In this document: positions 50,851 to 59,626 of the stretch, piece by piece
How the letters are laid out: each line of letters begins with the position of its first letter
Numbering within the stretch: the stretch's first letter is position 1
Assembly (NCBI RefSeq): GCF_042466415.1
Contig: NZ_JAXHCH010000002.1
Span: 806,001 to 870,000, forward strand
Direction: 5' to 3'
Length of the DNA stretch: 64,000 bases
Source: Albirhodobacter sp042466415
Lineage (GTDB): Bacteria > Pseudomonadota > Alphaproteobacteria > Rhodobacterales > Rhodobacteraceae
The notes under the pieces: generated by a model
Databases searched by the model: none
The model's input: only the letters and a program-made list of their open reading frames with translations
Told to the model about the DNA's origin: nothing
Translations under genes and position numbers: made by a program

Positions 50851-51612
50851 TTAAATCTTGGCTTCTGTCTCCGCTTTGGAGCGCAGATAGTAATGATTTA
50901 CGGTGAGGTGCTTGAATGTCACGAAGGCTTCGTTTCGGAACTTGTTGCTCGTCGTCTTTCCTTCGGTGTTCATGGTGCGAGACCCATGATCCCTCGTATG
51001 GAATTTATGCGGGGACACTTGCGTCACCTCGCAAGGATCGACGATGCATTTCCATCGCAAGAGCGGACCGATCGTTTTTGGCGCCCGCTGTGTGTAAGCG
51101 AAGGGCATTGCCTCGCGCGGCGGTGTTTCATGGCCATTATGCCCGAACATGACCCAAGGTAGCGAAATATTCGGAGCGTCGTTGAGTGTTGCAAGCGCGG
51201 CCTCAATGGTATCGCACTCTTGCGGGACGAGAAACTCGTCGACATCTATGAACGCCATGCGTGAGAATTTTCCGCCAAACGTGCAGATCGCATGAACATA
51301 GGCCAGTGACTGACGCGGGAGCATCATTGGCGTGCGCGCCGTCTGGGCGGTGATTTGCCAGGGTATGACAGTCACCGGACATCCGGTGAAGGATCGCGCG
51401 ATCTGCGCCATCGCATCTGTGGACATATTGTCGTATAAAATGATTTCAGACACGCCGGCGAGGGCATGAAAACTCAGCCAATCGAGAATATGCTCGGCCT
51501 CATTCTTCGCGATGACGACAATGGCTAGGCCTTTGCGATCCGGTGCGGGGTGCGGCGGAGTTATATCAATTCGATCCGCGCGGCGAAGTTTTCGTCGGAA
51601 TAAACGCAGCAT
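50851..51612 (-). CDS. Glycosyltransferase (GT2/GT92-like), interrupted by an in-frame stop
   Basis: The 253-residue protein has a GT-A fold: GLAIVVIAKNEAEHILDWLSFHALAGVSEIILYDNMSTD and MAFIDVDEFLVPQECDTIEA, where DVDEF is the metal site. The visible C-terminus is NHYYLRSKAETEAKI followed by TAA. Reading on in the same frame gives another 65 codons with family-like content (GGAVSGVTEAQRRGAVERKA...) up to a TAG at 50653-50655, so the gene looks shortened by a nonsense mutation, or the stop is read through. It lies 2 bases after the KpsC/S-like gene. Its substrate is unknown. Confidence 0.75.
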   Translation of the reverse strand: MLRLFRRKLRRADRIDITPPHPAPDRKGLAIVVIAKNEAEHILDWLSFHALAGVSEIILYDNMSTDAMAQIARSFTGCPVTVIPWQITAQTARTPMMLPRQSLAYVHAICTFGGKFSRMAFIDVDEFLVPQECDTIEAALATLNDAPNISLPWVMFGHNGHETPPREAMPFAYTQRAPKTIGPLLRWKCIVDPCEVTQVSPHKFHTRDHGSRTMNTEGKTTSNKFRNEAFVTFKHLTVNHYYLRSKAETEAKI

Positions 51613-51614
51613 AT

Positions 51615-52805
51615 TTAAACGGTAACTCCCGACACAGGTGCCCAGATCGGGCTGATTGACGCCGATGACAGGCGATCTGCGATCTTGGCGCATTCCGCGG
51701 CGAAGGCTTGATCCGACACTGTCGGGTCGTTGACGCGCGGATAGTATGTTTGCGTCAGAAAACGCAGGTAAACATCGCGATTTTCAGCGGAAAACGTGAG
51801 TGTTTGGGGATGTTTGAAGTGGGTTGCAAGGGCTTCGGTATCGGCAGCATGATGCGCGATCGTCTCGATAGCCCAGAAGCATTCGCCGCAAGCGATCACC
51901 GGTTTTTCAAGCAGCATCGCTTCCAGCCCGACCGAAGAGTTCACCGTCACGACCGCTTGCGCGGCGCGGACCTGCGCGAAAGTATCGGTCGTATTATCTA
52001 AGATCACGCGGGTTCCCGCACAAAGCCGCGTGAGGCCGTCCGTCGCGGTTTGAGGCGCGCTGGGATGTTCTTTAATCCGGATGTGCCAACCTTCGGGCAA
52101 CGCGGAGCTGGCCGCGATTAACCCTTCGACAAACTGCGTTACAGTTCGGTAAGCACCGCCGAAAATACGCAGCTGGCTGTCGCCGGGGTACTGGAGGGGC
52201 GCAAACAGAAACGGGCCTTCAGCAAGCGGATTGGGGGGCGGATTTATGTCGGCCTTGGCGCGGGGTTTATGTGCGGCACGTTGGGTGATCTCTTGCCCGA
52301 TCTGGCGCCAAGATTTGACGCCCTCATCGGCGGGCGTGTCTTGCGACCATTTCACGTAGGGGTCGATTGCGCGCGGCAAGCCGTTGAGAAAGTTGACCCC
52401 CTTCGGATCCGCGGTCAACGTGCCGCGGAACGGCCCGAGTTCCAAAAACAGGCATTTCGCCCCCGCGTCCTTAGCGGCCTGCATAAAGACATATCGAGGC
52501 CCCGCGGTCGCGTTCCACGCCACTGCGATGTGGCGTGGATGGGTCTCGAAATATCGCCGCGCGCCATTGTATTGCCAAGCCAGCAACTTGAGCTTGAGGG
52601 AGCGTTTTACCCCGTCGCTCGCCGGATCTGTTCCACGCAGATAGGCTTCGGACGCGCGCTGCGATGTCTCCGCGTAAGCACGCCACCCGAGGGGCGGCAT
52701 GTTAAGCCAGAGAGGCTCACCAAGTTGCGACAGGATACGACCGATCAGTGGGCGTTTTGACCGGCGTTCTTCGAGGCAAACAAAGGTTTCTTGGGCAGCG
52801 ATCAC
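51615..52805 (-). CDS. Capsule polysaccharide biosynthesis protein, KpsC/KpsS-like
   Basis: The 396-residue protein matches the capsule polysaccharide biosynthesis family (PF05159). It has FLFAPLQYPGDSQLRIFGGAY, RIKEHPSAPQ, RVILDNTTDTFAQVRAAQAVVTVNSSVGLEAMLLEKPVIACG as in KpsS/KpsC, and no signal peptide. KpsC and KpsS are Kdo transferases that build the lipid linker of group 2 capsules. Its start overlaps the neuB stop (ATGA) and the next gene follows after 2 bases, so it belongs to the nonulosonate operon. The acceptor and donor here are not known. Confidence 0.78.
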   Translation of the reverse strand: MIAAQETFVCLEERRSKRPLIGRILSQLGEPLWLNMPPLGWRAYAETSQRASEAYLRGTDPASDGVKRSLKLKLLAWQYNGARRYFETHPRHIAVAWNATAGPRYVFMQAAKDAGAKCLFLELGPFRGTLTADPKGVNFLNGLPRAIDPYVKWSQDTPADEGVKSWRQIGQEITQRAAHKPRAKADINPPPNPLAEGPFLFAPLQYPGDSQLRIFGGAYRTVTQFVEGLIAASSALPEGWHIRIKEHPSAPQTATDGLTRLCAGTRVILDNTTDTFAQVRAAQAVVTVNSSVGLEAMLLEKPVIACGECFWAIETIAHHAADTEALATHFKHPQTLTFSAENRDVYLRFLTQTYYPRVNDPTVSDQAFAAECAKIADRLSSASISPIWAPVSGVTV

Positions 52806-53830
52806 TTTAAATCAGACCACTTCAACTGAGTATTCCGCGTGAGCGCGCGTGTCGTCGTTTTGCCCACGACCTTATCGAAATCATATCCGGCAATTTCGCC
52901 CGAACCGGGGCGGCGCGCCCAGATATCGGCTTCTGTGATCACATGACCGGCAGGGAGATCCGCATCTGCAACGACGGACGCACGCGCGAATTTGTAAACC
53001 GGCTCCTCGGCTTCGGTGCGCTGTTTGGGATTGTTCGCTGCGATCCAGATTTCTTTTGAGCGATCAACGATATGGCGCAGTTCCGCAGGGTCCATCGAAT
53101 TGATGATGTCCGGCCCGATGCGGTAGCGCGTATCGGTGTAGTGACGCTCCAATATGCAGGCGCCCAGCGCGACGGAGGCAAGCGCCATATCCGGCCCGAT
53201 CGAGTGATCGGAAAATCCGACGGGCACGCCGGGGAAGGCGTTGCGCAATTCTGTCACGCCTTTGAGCGAGACGATTTCGGGGGGGCTTGGGTAGAGATTT
53301 GTGCATTCCAACAGGGCAAAATCGATCCCCGATGTCGACAAGATCTCAACGCTCGCGCGCAAGGTCTCGATGCTTTGCATACCGGTTGACATGATCACCG
53401 GCTTACCGAACCGCGAGATATGGCGGATCAGCGGCAGGTTATCGCATTCGCCCGAGCCGATTTTATAGCCCACGACGCCGATGCTTTCCAAGAAATCCGC
53501 CGCCGCGCGCGAAAACGGCGTGGACAGGTAAATCATCCCGAGGCTCTCGGTGTATTTTTTCAACTCGACTTCATCATCTTGCGAGAGCGCGCAGCGGGCC
53601 ATCACCTCCCAGATCGACACATCCGCGTTGGGCGGGAAAATCTGCTTTGCCTCATCCGTCATCTCGTCTTCCAAGATGTGGGTTTGATGCTTGACGCATT
53701 CACAACCCGCCCCCGCCGCCAGCCGCACCATCTCTTTGGCGACGTCGAGCGATCCGCCGTGGTTGATGCCGATCTCTGCAATAACGAGCGGTGGTTGGTC
53801 GTAACCGATTGTGCGAGTGCCGAGTTTCAT
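52802..53830 (-). CDS. neuB: N-acetylneuraminate synthase family protein (NeuB)
   Basis: NeuB condenses phosphoenolpyruvate with an N-acyl hexosamine to make a nine-carbon nonulosonic acid. The 342-residue protein shows the NeuB barrel (VIAEIGINHGGSLDVAKEMVRLAAGAGCECVKHQTH; GYKIGSGECDNLPLI; VIMSTGMQSIETL; VPVGFSDHSIGPDMALASVALGACILERHYTDTRYRIGPD) and a C-terminal SAF domain (ADLPAGHVITEADIWARRPG). The start at 53830 has AAGGAA. It is the first gene of the operon running towards 46.8 kb. Confidence 0.93.
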   Translation of the reverse strand: MKLGTRTIGYDQPPLVIAEIGINHGGSLDVAKEMVRLAAGAGCECVKHQTHILEDEMTDEAKQIFPPNADVSIWEVMARCALSQDDEVELKKYTESLGMIYLSTPFSRAAADFLESIGVVGYKIGSGECDNLPLIRHISRFGKPVIMSTGMQSIETLRASVEILSTSGIDFALLECTNLYPSPPEIVSLKGVTELRNAFPGVPVGFSDHSIGPDMALASVALGACILERHYTDTRYRIGPDIINSMDPAELRHIVDRSKEIWIAANNPKQRTEAEEPVYKFARASVVADADLPAGHVITEADIWARRPGSGEIAGYDFDKVVGKTTTRALTRNTQLKWSDLK

Positions 53831-54073
53831 GACGGGTTCCTTGACATTTGAGGCGCGATTTTGCCTCGTTGCGCTCTCGGTCTCGCCCAGCGCGGAGCAA
53901 CTGTCAATGTTACTCGCGGTGGGAGGGGGCAAGGGTAACGGCGCAGTGAAGCGCATGTGACAAGCGCGTGAGGGCGGTCGGCGCAGATGTAACGCTTGCC
54001 TCAGAGGATAACGCTGCGTAAAAATACGAGCGTGGCCGGTGGGAATTCGGTTCGGTGTTAAGGGGGAATTTTT

Positions 54074-54313
54074 ATGTGTTTTATGTGTGAAATGGCGCAA
54101 CGCAAAATCGCGGCCTGCGGGTCGCCGATTGATGCGACCTATTCCCCCGAGGAGGTTGTGGCCGAGGTTTCAACGGGCATAGACGTCAGCACGGGCGAGA
54201 TCTACGCCGCCCGTTTTGAGACGGGCGATGCACGGGGCGATACCGCGACCACCGCGACAATGTCCGCTGGCGATACGTTCCAAGGTGTGCTCTCGTCCGC
54301 GGGGGACCGAGAC
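54074..54313 (+). pseudogene. 5' remnant of an RTX/serralysin-type gene, cut by an IS element
   Basis: The frame starts MCFMCEMAQRKIAACGSPID and reaches SAGDTFQGVLSSAGDRD at position 54313, a start resembling secreted M10-type peptidases and RTX proteins of this group. Beyond that the insertion sequence begins, adding a few unrelated codons before a stop at 54353. The middle of the gene is missing; the 3' part lies at 55698-56323. Confidence 0.72.
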
Positions 54314-54384
54314 TGTTGGAGTGCCCCCACTGAAGTGGTCCACCAACTGGGATAGTATTATCCCATTTTCAGGAGGACCAAGAG

Positions 54385-54698
54385 ATGGCTGGAAAGCGAG
54401 ACAAACCCGAAGAGATTGTGTTGAAGCTGCGGCAGGTTGAAGTGCTGCAAGGACAAGGCAGCTCGATCGCAGACGCGGTCAGACAGATCGGCGTAACGCA
54501 GCAGACCTATTACCGATGGCGCAAAGAGCGAGCCTTGTCCTCCATTGGTCCGAGGACAATGGCGAGCGTGGCATGAGCCGAGATCAGTTGAAGCGGCTGA
54601 AGGAGTTGGAGACTGAGAATACCCGGCTGCGACGTCCGGTATCGGATCTGACGCTGGACAAGATGATCCTGACTGAGGCGGCCCGGGGAAACTTCTAA
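54385..54698 (+). pseudogene. IS3-family transposase orfA, disrupted
   Basis: The first part, KRDKPEEIVLKLRQVEVLQGQGSSIADAVRQIGVTQQTYYRWRK (54385-54519), is a clear IS3 helix-turn-helix orfA. It then runs into an unrelated tail ending at 54576. The rest of orfA, GMSRDQLKRLKELETENTRLRRPVSDLTLDKMILTEAARGNF, continues in another frame (about 54570-54698). An insertion of roughly 40-50 bases and a frame change separate them. Confidence 0.82.
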
Positions 54699-54724
54699 GC
54701 CCTTCCCGCCGCCCATTGCCCGAC

Positions 54725-55665
54725 AGGCGATTGCGAAGCAATCTGCCGAGAGGGGGCGATGTATCGATCATGTGCGGCAAACCCTCAGCGTATCCGAGCG
54801 CCGGATTTGCCGCACATTGGGGCAGCATCGCTCGACGCAGCGCAAGGTGCCCGCTGGTCTGCCGGACCAATAGCGGCTGACTGAGGGCATCATCGAGCTG
54901 ACGCAAGAGTTCGGGCGTTATGGATATCGCATGATTACCGGGATGCTGAACAACAGCGGCTGACATGGGAATTACAAGCGTGTTGAACGGATCTGGCGAC
55001 GGGAAGAGCTGAACGTCCCACAAAAACAACCCAAGAAGGGACGGCTTTGGCTGAACGACGGGTCGTGCTTCCGACTGCGACCGGAGCGTCCGAGCCATGT
55101 CTCCCTCTCGACGATGTGAACATCGTCTGTCGGGCAACGGGATCCTATGACTTTGTTCAGGACCGAACCCATGACGGGCGAATCTTCCGCACGCTTAACA
55201 TCATCGATGCGCTGCCCGGCAGGCTTTTGCGCAGCAAATGCCAATAGGGAGTTTACCACGGAAGCGCTGGTGATGCGTGTGAAACGCGGACTCAATTCCG
55301 TCGAAGTGGTCGACGCCTTGACCGACTTGTTCATCCTGCGCGGCCCACCAGAATACATAAGATCTGACCATGGCGCGGAATTTATTGCCAAGAAGGTGTG
55401 CGCCTGGATCGACGCAGTAGGCGCTAAAACAGCCTTCATTGCGCCCGGCTCACCGTGGGAAAATGGCTACTGCGAAAGCTTCAACGCCCGCCTCCGGGAC
55501 GAACTTCTGAACGGTAAGGTCTTCTACACGCTACGCGAGGCACAGATCCTGATCGAGAGATGGCGTCGCCACTACAACACGGTCAAGCCACACAGTGCTC
55601 TGGGATATCGTCCACCGGCGCCCGACAGCATCGTCCCGATAGACCAGAGGCCGACCGTGCACTAA
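54725..55665 (+). pseudogene. IS3-family transposase orfB, disrupted
   Basis: Reading from about 54730 gives AIAKQSAERGRCIDHVRQTLSVSERR, and further on GRYGYRMITGML and RVERIWRREELNVPQKQPKKGRLWLNDGS. In-frame stops lie at 54871-54873 (TAG) and 54961-54963 (TGA), the latter probably from Trp. The frame changes near 55,110 (YDFVQDRTHDGRIFRTLNIIDAL) and again near 55,225. The last part is the integrase catalytic core (DALTDLFILRGPPEYIRSDHGAEF, APGSPWENGYCESFNARLRDELL; DDE residues D and E visible) up to 55665. Confidence 0.85.
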
Positions 55666-55697
55666 CATTTACATCGGACCACTCAGTGTGGTCAGAC

Positions 55698-56323
55698 CAT
55701 ACGGACAAGAGGGCAACGATACCCTCTTCGGGCAGGACGGGGACGACGCCTTAACCGGAGACGCGGGCGAGGATGTTTTGGATGGTGGAGCTGGCGCGGA
55801 TCGGCTGATCGGCGGGCTCGGCGCCGATACTTTGCGGGGCGGAGCGGGGAGTGATTCACTCTACGGCGGCGAGCAAAACGACAGTCTGGCGGGGGGCACG
55901 GAGGGCGATCTGCTGGTAGGGGACAGTGGAGACGACATCCTGTGGGGCGACGATGGCAACGATACACTCTACGGCGGCTTGGAGAGTGATACGCTTATAG
56001 GCGGCGCTGGAAGAGATATTTTATACGGCGGAGCGGGGGCGGATGTGTTTGTGTTCCTCGGGGCCAGCGACTCGCCCGCACAGGGGGCGGGAGATTATGT
56101 TGCCGACTTCACCACAGGCATCGATCTGATCGATCTGCGCGCGCTGACGCTTCACTGGGTTGCGGGGGCGGCATTTGCACAGGGTGACACGAACGCCCTG
56201 CGCTATCAGGTCGTCGATGGTATTGGCCTGTTGCAAGCCGATCTCAACGGGGACCGGATCGCGGATTTCGAGATCTTCTTTGAGGGTGGGCCAAGCCTCG
56301 GCATCAGCGATTTTCTTCTTTAA
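55698..56323 (+). pseudogene. 3' remnant of the interrupted RTX protein gene
   Basis: About 205 codons remain: RTX nonapeptides (GNDTLFGQDGDDALTGDAGED on), then the serralysin-type C-terminal domain (GADVFVFLGASDSPAQGAGDYVADFTTGIDLIDLRAL...) and the terminal hydrophobic-end motif ISDFLL, a typical type I secretion signal. Unlike the three RTX genes at 16-27 kb it has no Hint domain. An ATG at 55688 exists but belongs to the IS end. It would have been the end of the gene starting at 54074. Confidence 0.75.
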
Positions 56324-56436
56324 CCCGTGGCGCGCCTGCATTCTTTGCGGACTGATTTCGAGATGTCGAATCCGTGAATTGACCGGATCAAGAGAATCGC
56401 TAAAAGCTGGAAAAAACAATAAATTGAGCAGTCAAA

Positions 56437-56691
56437 ATGGCACCCATTACCTACCATAACCGCCTCGGCGGATTTGATTTTCTTGGCCTTCGAAAAGGCC
56501 GGAGCGGCGCGATGGAAATCGTGTATGATGACGGCGTTAAACGGCGGATCGTTTGGCGCGTGATTGGCGAGGCGAATATGGCGCATATCGATGCCGCTCT
56601 CTCGCGCGCAATGTCACAAATCCGCGTTCTGCCGGCGCTTTACACCGAACTCAAAAAACGCTCGATCTTGATCGAAGCCGTTCACGGCTGA
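56437..56691 (+). CDS. Small hypothetical protein
   Basis: An 84-codon frame with normal amino acid composition (GGFDFLGLRKGRSGAMEIVYDDGVKRRIVWRVIGEAN...) has no recognised domain. GAG lies about 8 bases upstream of the ATG. It stands alone between the broken RTX gene and the DUF1127 terminator. Confidence 0.5.
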   Translation: MAPITYHNRLGGFDFLGLRKGRSGAMEIVYDDGVKRRIVWRVIGEANMAHIDAALSRAMSQIRVLPALYTELKKRSILIEAVHG

Positions 56692-56754
56692 TAGTTTCGG
56701 CGCCCCGTTCTTCGGCTTGCCCTTCATGCGCTTGGTGCCTGAGGGGTGAGCCAA

Positions 56755-56788
56755 TCGATAAAAAAAGGGCCGAGCATAACGCCCGGCC
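56755..56788 (-). terminator. Rho-independent terminator of the DUF1127 gene
   Basis: On the minus strand a GGCCG / CGGCC stem (56768-56788) with an 11-base loop is followed by CTTTTTTATC. It lies about 80 bases after the DUF1127 stop. Confidence 0.7.
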
Positions 56789-56865
56789 AGGAAGAGGTGC
56801 CGACAGGGGACTGCGGAACCTTTGACATGTGAGGCTGCGGCCTCAAAATTCTGCGCAGCGGCGCG

Positions 56866-57072
56866 TTACGCGCGCCAGAACGGCTTGTCCGCCTCATTGC
56901 GCATCTCGTGATTGGCCAGTCCGATATCGGCAAGTTGGCTTTCATCAAGCTTCAAAAGATCACTGCGCATTTTTCGACGCGCGGACCAAGTTACGACCAG
57001 CTTCGCAACCGTCCGCAGACCAAACTGCGCAGTGGCGCGGCGGGCGGGGCGAGGAAGCGATAAGGTCGTCAT
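56866..57072 (-). CDS. DUF1127 family small protein
   Basis: The 68-residue basic protein ends with the DUF1127 core: RRKMRSDLLKLDESQLADIGLANHEMRNEADKPFWRA. Small arginine-rich proteins of this family act in RNA-linked stress and phosphate responses in some alphaproteobacteria. The start is the ATG at 57072 (MTTLSLPRPARRATAQFG). It is divergent from the MocR-type regulator, with 87 bases between. Confidence 0.85.
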   Translation of the reverse strand: MTTLSLPRPARRATAQFGLRTVAKLVVTWSARRKMRSDLLKLDESQLADIGLANHEMRNEADKPFWRA

Positions 57073-57159
57073 GGTGTCACCTTTTGCGTTGATACAATCA
57101 TCTGTTATCTGATATGTGAAGCAATACAATCGGTGCACAATCAGGTCTAGGAAAACATT

Positions 57160-58599
57160 GTGGCAGGTACAAATTGGCCGGATCTTTTCGCCTCGGCGTT
57201 TGAGGAAGGCGCGGGGCCGAAATATTTGACGATGGCGCGCGTCCTGCGCGAGGCGATCTCGATGGGGAAGCTTGAACCCGGTGTTCGCTTGCTGCCCGTG
57301 CGTGAATTGGCGTGGCAACTTAAAATTACGCCGGGCACGGTTGCGCGCGCTTATCAAATCGTCACGCAAGAGGGTTTGCTTGAGGCTGTTGTCGGCCGCG
57401 GAACCTTTGTTGCCCGCAGTCAGCCGCGATTGGGCCCCACGCAGCCCTTATACGAAGACCGCTTGCCCGATTTCGACCGCGTGCGCGATCGGGATGCGGC
57501 CTCCGGTCCGGTCGATTTGCGATCCCCGCAATTACCCAATCTTGGCCAGCTCGAGTCTATCTCCGCCATTCTAAACGATGTTTCAAAACAACTCGGTCCA
57601 GAATATCTGCATTATCCCGACATGAGACGAGATCGTCCCGCGCGAGAGGCGGTGGTTCAATGGCTTGGTGGGCGGACGACGTCGCGCGCGGATGCAGATG
57701 ATATCGTCCTGACAAATGGCGGGCAAAACGGGATTCATCTCGTTTTCTCCTGCTGTCTGCGCGGGGAGCGTCCCGTCGTGTTGACGGAGGAGCTTAGCTA
57801 TCCAGGATTTCGCCACGCGGCGCGTTTGATGCGCGCCGAGGTCGTCGGCGTGCCAATCGACGCGGAAGGCCTGCGGGCGGATGCGCTGGAATTGGCGTGT
57901 CGTCGCTTGAACGCGCAGGTTCTGTGCCTGACAACCGAGGCGCAAAACCCCACAACAGCGCGGATGTCAGCGCGGCGCAGAGAGGAAATTGTACGGGTCG
58001 CGCGGGGGCACAATCTTCAAATCTTGGAAGATGATTGCTACGAAACGCCGGACAACTCGATTGTACCGATACGCCATCTGGCGCCCGAGCGAACATGGCA
58101 AATTGTATCGCTTTCCAAGACCATTTCGGCCGGACTTCGGTTCGGCGCCGTAGTTTGCCCCACGGGCATGGGCGAGACGGGCCGCCTTGCGGCGCAGCAT
58201 AGCTTCTTTGGTGTCTCGCGTTTGGTGGTTGACGTCGCGGAGCGGATGATCCGGTCGGGTGAGGTGGAGCGCCTGTCTGCGATGGTTCACGCCGAGATGG
58301 GGCGGCGCCTGATGCTGGTGGTCGAGGCATTCAACGGCTTTGAAGTGTTCTGGCAGCACGGGCTGTCGTTCTTGTGGCTCAAGCTTCCGCTTGGCTGGCG
58401 GGCGTCGACCTTTGCGCGGATGGCAGAGAGCGAAGGTATTTTGGTGCGCTCGGCGGATGAATATGCGCTGCACGATGCGGCGGCGCCAAATGCTGTGCGC
58501 ATCGCGATCGCGGGAGGGATTTCGCAAGAGCGGTTCGAGGCGGCATTGGCGCGCTTGGCGCATCTGTTGCGCAACCCGCCTGATGACCTGCCTGTCTAA
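57160..58599 (+). CDS. MocR-type regulator (GntR helix-turn-helix plus aminotransferase domain)
   Basis: The 479-residue protein has a GntR DNA-binding region (about residues 20-85, KYLTMARVLREAISMGKLEPGVRLLPVRELAWQLKITPGTVARAYQIVTQEGLLEAVVGRGTFV) followed by a fold I aminotransferase domain. The PLP lysine is probably in VSLSKTISAGLRFG, with the Asp of ILEDDCYE also present. MocR proteins sense an amine or amino acid. The start is GTG at 57160, with AGGA upstream. The polyamine-type transporter 148 bases downstream on the same strand may be its target, as inference. Confidence 0.88.
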   Translation: MAGTNWPDLFASAFEEGAGPKYLTMARVLREAISMGKLEPGVRLLPVRELAWQLKITPGTVARAYQIVTQEGLLEAVVGRGTFVARSQPRLGPTQPLYEDRLPDFDRVRDRDAASGPVDLRSPQLPNLGQLESISAILNDVSKQLGPEYLHYPDMRRDRPAREAVVQWLGGRTTSRADADDIVLTNGGQNGIHLVFSCCLRGERPVVLTEELSYPGFRHAARLMRAEVVGVPIDAEGLRADALELACRRLNAQVLCLTTEAQNPTTARMSARRREEIVRVARGHNLQILEDDCYETPDNSIVPIRHLAPERTWQIVSLSKTISAGLRFGAVVCPTGMGETGRLAAQHSFFGVSRLVVDVAERMIRSGEVERLSAMVHAEMGRRLMLVVEAFNGFEVFWQHGLSFLWLKLPLGWRASTFARMAESEGILVRSADEYALHDAAAPNAVRIAIAGGISQERFEAALARLAHLLRNPPDDLPV

Positions 58600-58747
58600 C
58601 CGCCTAAATTCAACGCGCCGCCGCCTTATTTTATAGCGGCGCGTCTGTCCTGCGCGCGCCATTGCCCAAGCGGCGCGCGCTTCCCCCCTTTTCACCGCCC
58701 AAACTCTATGCGTAGGGTGGGGAAATTGGCTACGCACGGGGATCGAA

Positions 58748-59626
58748 TTGCGACAGATTTGGGAACGGATCAGGCGGTCCGAGGCATTTGGCGGCTATGC
58801 TTTGGTGTCTCCGACGGCGTCCTACGCGATGCTGATGCTCGCCGCGCCATTGTTAACAATTCTCGCCTATTCGTTTTTCAAAGACGGATATCTGACGATC
58901 GTGCGCGAGGTTACGTTCGAGAATTACATCGCAACGTGGTCCGATCCGATCTTCCGCGCGATTTTATTACGCTCGCTCTTGGTTTCGGCATTGGTGACGT
59001 TTATCACCGTCGCGCTTGCGTTTCCGGTCGCCTACTTCCTCTCCTTCGTCGTGAAATCAGAGCATAAATCGCGTTGGTTGTTCCTTATTACCATCCCGTT
59101 TTGGACGTCCTATCTCATCCGGGTTTTCCTTTGGAAAGTCATTTTGGGGTATAACGGGGTTCTGAACTTCGGCTTGGAAGGTCTTGGGATCATTGATGAT
59201 CCTTTGCGTATGCTCAACACGGTCGGCGCGATTGCGGTGACCTTGGCCCATGCTTATGCGCCCTTCGCGATCTTGCCGATTTTTGTCAGCCTTGAGAAAA
59301 TTGACCGCTCGCTGCTCGAGGCAGGTCAGGATTTGGGGGAAAGCAAGCTGCGCACCTTTATGCGAGTGACCCTGCCGCTCGCGATGCCGGGGGTGGTTGG
59401 CGCGGTTTTGATCGTCTTCATCCCGACAATCGGGGATTACGTGACGCCGGAACTGATCGGTGGAGGGAAATTGCCTATGGTTGCCAATATGATCCAGGCG
59501 CAGATGCTGCCGCTGGATAACAAACCGATGGGCTCGGCGATTGCCGTCTCCGCGATGGTGGTGGTTGCGTTGGTGTCAGTGGTGTTCCTTGCGCTCAACG
59601 CGCGCTACTTGCGGGGGCGCAAATGA
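58748..59626 (+). CDS. ABC transporter permease, spermidine/putrescine type (PotB-like)
   Basis: The 292-residue protein has six membrane spans and the EAA loop with family-specific EAGQDLGESKLRTFMRVTLPLAMPGVV. Other marks are AFPVAYFLSFV and IGDYVTPELIGGG, typical of PotB. It starts with TTG at 58748, since no ATG or GTG fits; the TTG follows GGGGATC. It overlaps the next permease gene by 4 bases. Confidence 0.88.
   Translation: MRQIWERIRRSEAFGGYALVSPTASYAMLMLAAPLLTILAYSFFKDGYLTIVREVTFENYIATWSDPIFRAILLRSLLVSALVTFITVALAFPVAYFLSFVVKSEHKSRWLFLITIPFWTSYLIRVFLWKVILGYNGVLNFGLEGLGIIDDPLRMLNTVGAIAVTLAHAYAPFAILPIFVSLEKIDRSLLEAGQDLGESKLRTFMRVTLPLAMPGVVGAVLIVFIPTIGDYVTPELIGGGKLPMVANMIQAQMLPLDNKPMGSAIAVSAMVVVALVSVVFLALNARYLRGRK

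Larger units (their letters stand above)
54314..55694 (+). mobile_element. Decayed IS3-family insertion sequence
   Basis: The element carries remnants of the two IS3-type frames, orfA and orfB. Its ends share an imperfect inverted repeat: near the left end (54322 on) TGCCCCCACTGAAGTGGTCC, and the reverse complement of the right end (to 55694) TGACCACACTGAGTGGTCC. GAC occurs on both sides (54311-54313 and 55695-55697) and could be a 3-base target duplication. If so, the left end is 54314; otherwise 54322. Both transposase frames contain stops and frameshifts, so it is not active. Since the two RTX ends do not rejoin in frame, flanking DNA was probably lost after insertion. Confidence 0.82.
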
